Shown one piece after another: positions 51,304 to 53,458 of a stretch of DNA of 53,458 nucleotides. This DNA comes from Streptomyces sp. ADI96-02 (GTDB lineage Bacteria > Actinomycetota > Actinomycetes > Streptomycetales > Streptomycetaceae): positions 2,010,402 through 2,063,859 of the forward strand of contig NZ_ML123034.1 of assembly GCF_003846185.1 (NCBI RefSeq), in the 5' to 3' direction. Positions within the stretch are counted from its first letter, which is position 1; each line of letters begins with the position of its first letter. Under the pieces are notes generated by a model. It saw nothing but the letters and a program-made list of their open reading frames with translations. It was not told where the DNA came from and made no database searches. The translations under genes and the position numbers were made by a program.

Positions 51304-52539
51304 ATGACTGTGGAACTGCGTGTGCTGCGACCTGCTGAATGGGACGTCTGGTTCTCCTGTGTCGAGCGGGCGTTCGGGGGCGTGCGGAGCTCGCCGGAGG
51401 CGCGCGAACTCTGGCAGGAGCTCACGGAGTACGACCGGTTCATCGGCGCGTGGGACGGCTCGGAGTGTGTCGGCACGACGGGGGCGTTCGGCTTCCGGGT
51501 GACGGTGCCGGGCGGCGCGGCCGTGCCGGCGGCGGGAGTGACGGCGGTCGGCGTGGCCGGCACGCACCGGCGGCGCGGGGTGCTGACGTCCATGATGCGC
51601 CGCCAGCTGGACGACGTACGCGCCTGGGGCGAACCGCTCGCGGTGCTGACGGCGTCGGAACCGGCCATCTACGGGCGGTTCGGTTACGGGGCGGCGACCC
51701 GCCTGCTGCGGTTGGCGGTCGACACCGCGCGCGTCGCCCTCGCCCTGCCCGCGGGCGTCGACGCGGTGCGCGTGCGGTACGCGGATCCGGTGGCGGCGCT
51801 GCCCGCCTGCGAGGAGATCTACGGTCGGCTGGCAGCGGGGCGGCCGGGGACGCCGGTGCGACAGCCGGGCTGGGAGCGCCGGGCGGTGCTCGACGCCGAG
51901 CAGGACCGGGCGGGCGCTTCGCCCTTGCAGTGCGTGCTGGCCGAGCGCGACGGCGAGACGGTGGGGTACGCCACGTTCCGGATCACCCCGGAGTGGGACT
52001 CGGCCGGGCCGAAGGGGACGGTCACGGTGCGGGATCTGGGCGCGCTGGACCCGGCGGCGTACGCGTCGTTGTGGCGGTTCCTGTTCGGGCTCGACCTGAC
52101 GTCGGTCCTGGAGTGCGGGACCCGGCCCGTGGACGATCCGCTGCTGCACCTGGTCTCGGACGTGCGGCGGTGCCGGCCGCGGGTGCAGGACGACCTGTAC
52201 GTACGGCTGGTGGATCTGCCGGCGGCGCTTCAGGCGCGGTCCTACCGGGTTCCGGTGGACGCGGTGCTGGAGGTCGAGGACGCCTTCTGCCCCTGGAACG
52301 CGGGGCGCTGGCGGCTGGTGGCGGGCGCGGGCGGCGGGGCGCGGTGCGTACCCGCGCCGGAGCGTGAGCCGGATCTGGCGTTGTCGGCGCGGGAGTTGGC
52401 GGCGGTCTATCTGGGCGGTGGATCGCTCGCCCCGCTCGCGGCGGCGGGCCGGGTGCGGGAGCTGCGGGCGGGGGCGGTGGAGGAGGTCTCGACGGCGTTC
52501 TCCTGGGGCGCCGAGCCGTGGCTGCCGCACGGGTTCTGA
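51304..52539 (+). CDS. Eis-family GNAT N-acetyltransferase
   Basis: A 411-aa protein with three domains typical of Eis. The N-terminal GNAT domain has the acetyl-CoA loop VAGTHRRRGVLTSMMRRQL (~84-102) and Y123 in SEPAIYGRFGYG, the position of the catalytic Tyr. A second GNAT-like domain and a C-terminal sterol-carrier-like domain follow. The chain ends in Phe411; in mycobacterial Eis the terminal carboxylate of Phe is a catalytic base. The start is ATG 51304 with GGGAGG just upstream. Mycobacterial Eis acetylates aminoglycosides at several amines; substrates of the streptomycete homologs are mostly unknown. It is convergent with the glycosylase gene. Confidence 0.92.
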   Translation: MTVELRVLRPAEWDVWFSCVERAFGGVRSSPEARELWQELTEYDRFIGAWDGSECVGTTGAFGFRVTVPGGAAVPAAGVTAVGVAGTHRRRGVLTSMMRRQLDDVRAWGEPLAVLTASEPAIYGRFGYGAATRLLRLAVDTARVALALPAGVDAVRVRYADPVAALPACEEIYGRLAAGRPGTPVRQPGWERRAVLDAEQDRAGASPLQCVLAERDGETVGYATFRITPEWDSAGPKGTVTVRDLGALDPAAYASLWRFLFGLDLTSVLECGTRPVDDPLLHLVSDVRRCRPRVQDDLYVRLVDLPAALQARSYRVPVDAVLEVEDAFCPWNAGRWRLVAGAGGGARCVPAPEREPDLALSARELAAVYLGGGSLAPLAAAGRVRELRAGAVEEVSTAFSWGAEPWLPHGF

Positions 52540-52564
52540 TCCACCGGTGACTACGGGCCGGCCG

Positions 52565-53386
52565 TCAGGGCGCGTCCCAGCGGTTCTGGCAGGCCGGGCA
52601 CCAGAAGAGGTTGCGGGCGGCCAGGCCGGCCGTGCGGATCGGCGTGCCGCAGAGGTGGCAGGGCAGGTCGGCCCGCCGGTAGACGTAGACCTCGCCGCCG
52701 TGGTCGTCGACGCGGGGCGGGCGGCCCATGGCCTCGGGGAGGTGTTCGGGGCGGACGGTGTCGATGCGGTTGTTCCGTACGCCCTCGCGCATCAGCTCCA
52801 CCAGGTCCGCCCAGATCGCGTCCCACTCGGCGCGGGTGAGGTCCCGGCCCGCGCGGTAGGGGTCGATGCCGTGGCGGAAGAGGACTTCCGCGCGGTAGAC
52901 GTTGCCGACGCCGGCGATGACCTTCTGGTCCATCAGGAGCGCGGCGACCGTGGTGCGGCTGCGGGCGATCCGCAGCCGGGCGCGCTCCCCGTCCTCGTCG
53001 CCGCGCAGCGGGTCCGGCCCCAGGCGCTGGTGTATCGCGGTCTTCTCGGGCTCGGTGATCAGGGCGCAGGTGGTGGGGCCGCGCAGGTCGGCGTGGTGGC
53101 CGGCGTTGGCCAGGCGGAGGCGGACCGTGTCGGTGGGCGGCGGGGGCGGGGCCGTGCCGAAGCCCAGCTTGCCGAACAGGCCGAGGTGGATGTGGACCCA
53201 GCCGGCGTCGCCGAAGCCGAGGAACAGGTGCTTGCCGTGGGCGTCGACGCCGGTGAGCGTGAGGCCGTCCAGCAGGGCGGCGCTGTCGGAGAACTTGCCC
53301 TGCGGGCTGCTCACCCGGACCGGGGAGCCCGCGAACCGTTCGGCGTGGTCGGCGGCCAGGCGGTGGATCGTGTGTCCCTCGGGCAC
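52565..53386 (-). CDS. Nei/Fpg-type DNA glycosylase/AP lyase
   Basis: A 273-aa enzyme of base-excision repair from GTG 53386 with GGGAG 6-7 nt upstream. Its N-terminus PEGHTIHRLA gives the catalytic Pro2 and Glu3; the PEGH form marks the Nei branch. GKHLFLGF includes the beta-sheet Lys. The helix-two-turn-helix is around MDQKVIAGVGNVYRAEVLFRHGIDP. A zinc finger C-x2-C ... C-x2-C (CHLCGTP, FWCPACQ) closes the C-terminus. It removes oxidised bases and cleaves the abasic site. The gene seems complete; the 72 nt beyond it to the window end contain its upstream region and no other gene. Confidence 0.94.
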   Translation of the reverse strand: MPEGHTIHRLAADHAERFAGSPVRVSSPQGKFSDSAALLDGLTLTGVDAHGKHLFLGFGDAGWVHIHLGLFGKLGFGTAPPPPPTDTVRLRLANAGHHADLRGPTTCALITEPEKTAIHQRLGPDPLRGDEDGERARLRIARSRTTVAALLMDQKVIAGVGNVYRAEVLFRHGIDPYRAGRDLTRAEWDAIWADLVELMREGVRNNRIDTVRPEHLPEAMGRPPRVDDHGGEVYVYRRADLPCHLCGTPIRTAGLAARNLFWCPACQNRWDAP

Positions 53387-53458
53387 GAAGGGCTCCCTGC
53401 GGCGGTGCGGTCGGATGGGTCGGCGCGGTACGGGTTGCGGGTACGGGCCACGGCACGG

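Overview
The window looks like a chromosomal segment of a Streptomyces or close relative. It is very GC-rich with strong third-position GC, GTG and occasionally TTG/CTG starts are frequent, and the conserved order rne - radical SAM pair - rodA/PBP2/mreDCB - ndk - folC - valS - clpX/clpP2/clpP1 - tig is typical of that group. All calls are from reading the sequence; no database search was run.

Positions 1-13,400 hold a cell-envelope glycopolymer locus in two convergent arms that meet at a strong hairpin (7322-7365). The + arm (691-7302) has a hexapeptide N-acetyltransferase, a membrane acyltransferase, a UDP-sugar 2-epimerase and two glycosyltransferases. The - arm (13402-7381) has an aminotransferase, a Gfo/Idh oxidoreductase, a GT2 glycosyltransferase, a nucleotide-sugar 6-dehydrogenase and GalE. 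Dehydrogenase, oxidoreductase, aminotransferase, acetyltransferase and 2-epimerase are together the five steps of the WbpA-B-E-D-I route from UDP-GlcNAc to UDP-2,3-diacetamido-mannuronic acid. The polymer is inferred to contain that sugar or a close relative, possibly as a teichuronic-acid-like wall polymer.

Positions 13,734-26,187 hold rne (RNase E/G with large repetitive disordered flanks) and the two partners of an uncharacterised radical SAM system. These partners are normally adjacent or fused, but here a compact integrated element of about 4.85 kb separates them. Its ends are a perfect 50-bp direct repeat (19439-19488 and 24284-24333). One copy lies in the 3' end of the radical SAM gene, and the other carries the displaced original 3' end, still in frame to its stop. 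The element encodes a 277-aa small serine recombinase with an N-terminal zinc-finger-like domain, a 45-aa protein, and a Streptomyces-type XRE/DUF397/DUF6879 gene set with several small unknown proteins. No tyrosine integrase, large serine integrase, replication or transfer gene is visible. This is the most novel item in the window.

Positions 26,240-45,505 are core housekeeping: a CYTH-CHAD protein, the elongation/sporulation wall genes (rodA, PBP2, mreD, mreC, mreB), ndk, a DUF4233 membrane protein, folC, valS, a Pro/Gly/Gln-rich membrane-anchored protein, clpX, two clpP genes with a ClgR-type box upstream, and tig. Two tRNA genes follow (Pro-UGG and Gly-UCC). Positions 46,123-53,386 carry a small membrane protein, a second membrane acyltransferase, an HD-domain protein resembling small alarmone hydrolases, a cation/proton antiporter with a puzzling start, a SpoIIE-type phosphatase, an Eis-family acetyltransferase and a Nei-type DNA glycosylase. 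Most convergent gene pairs are separated by clear hairpins.
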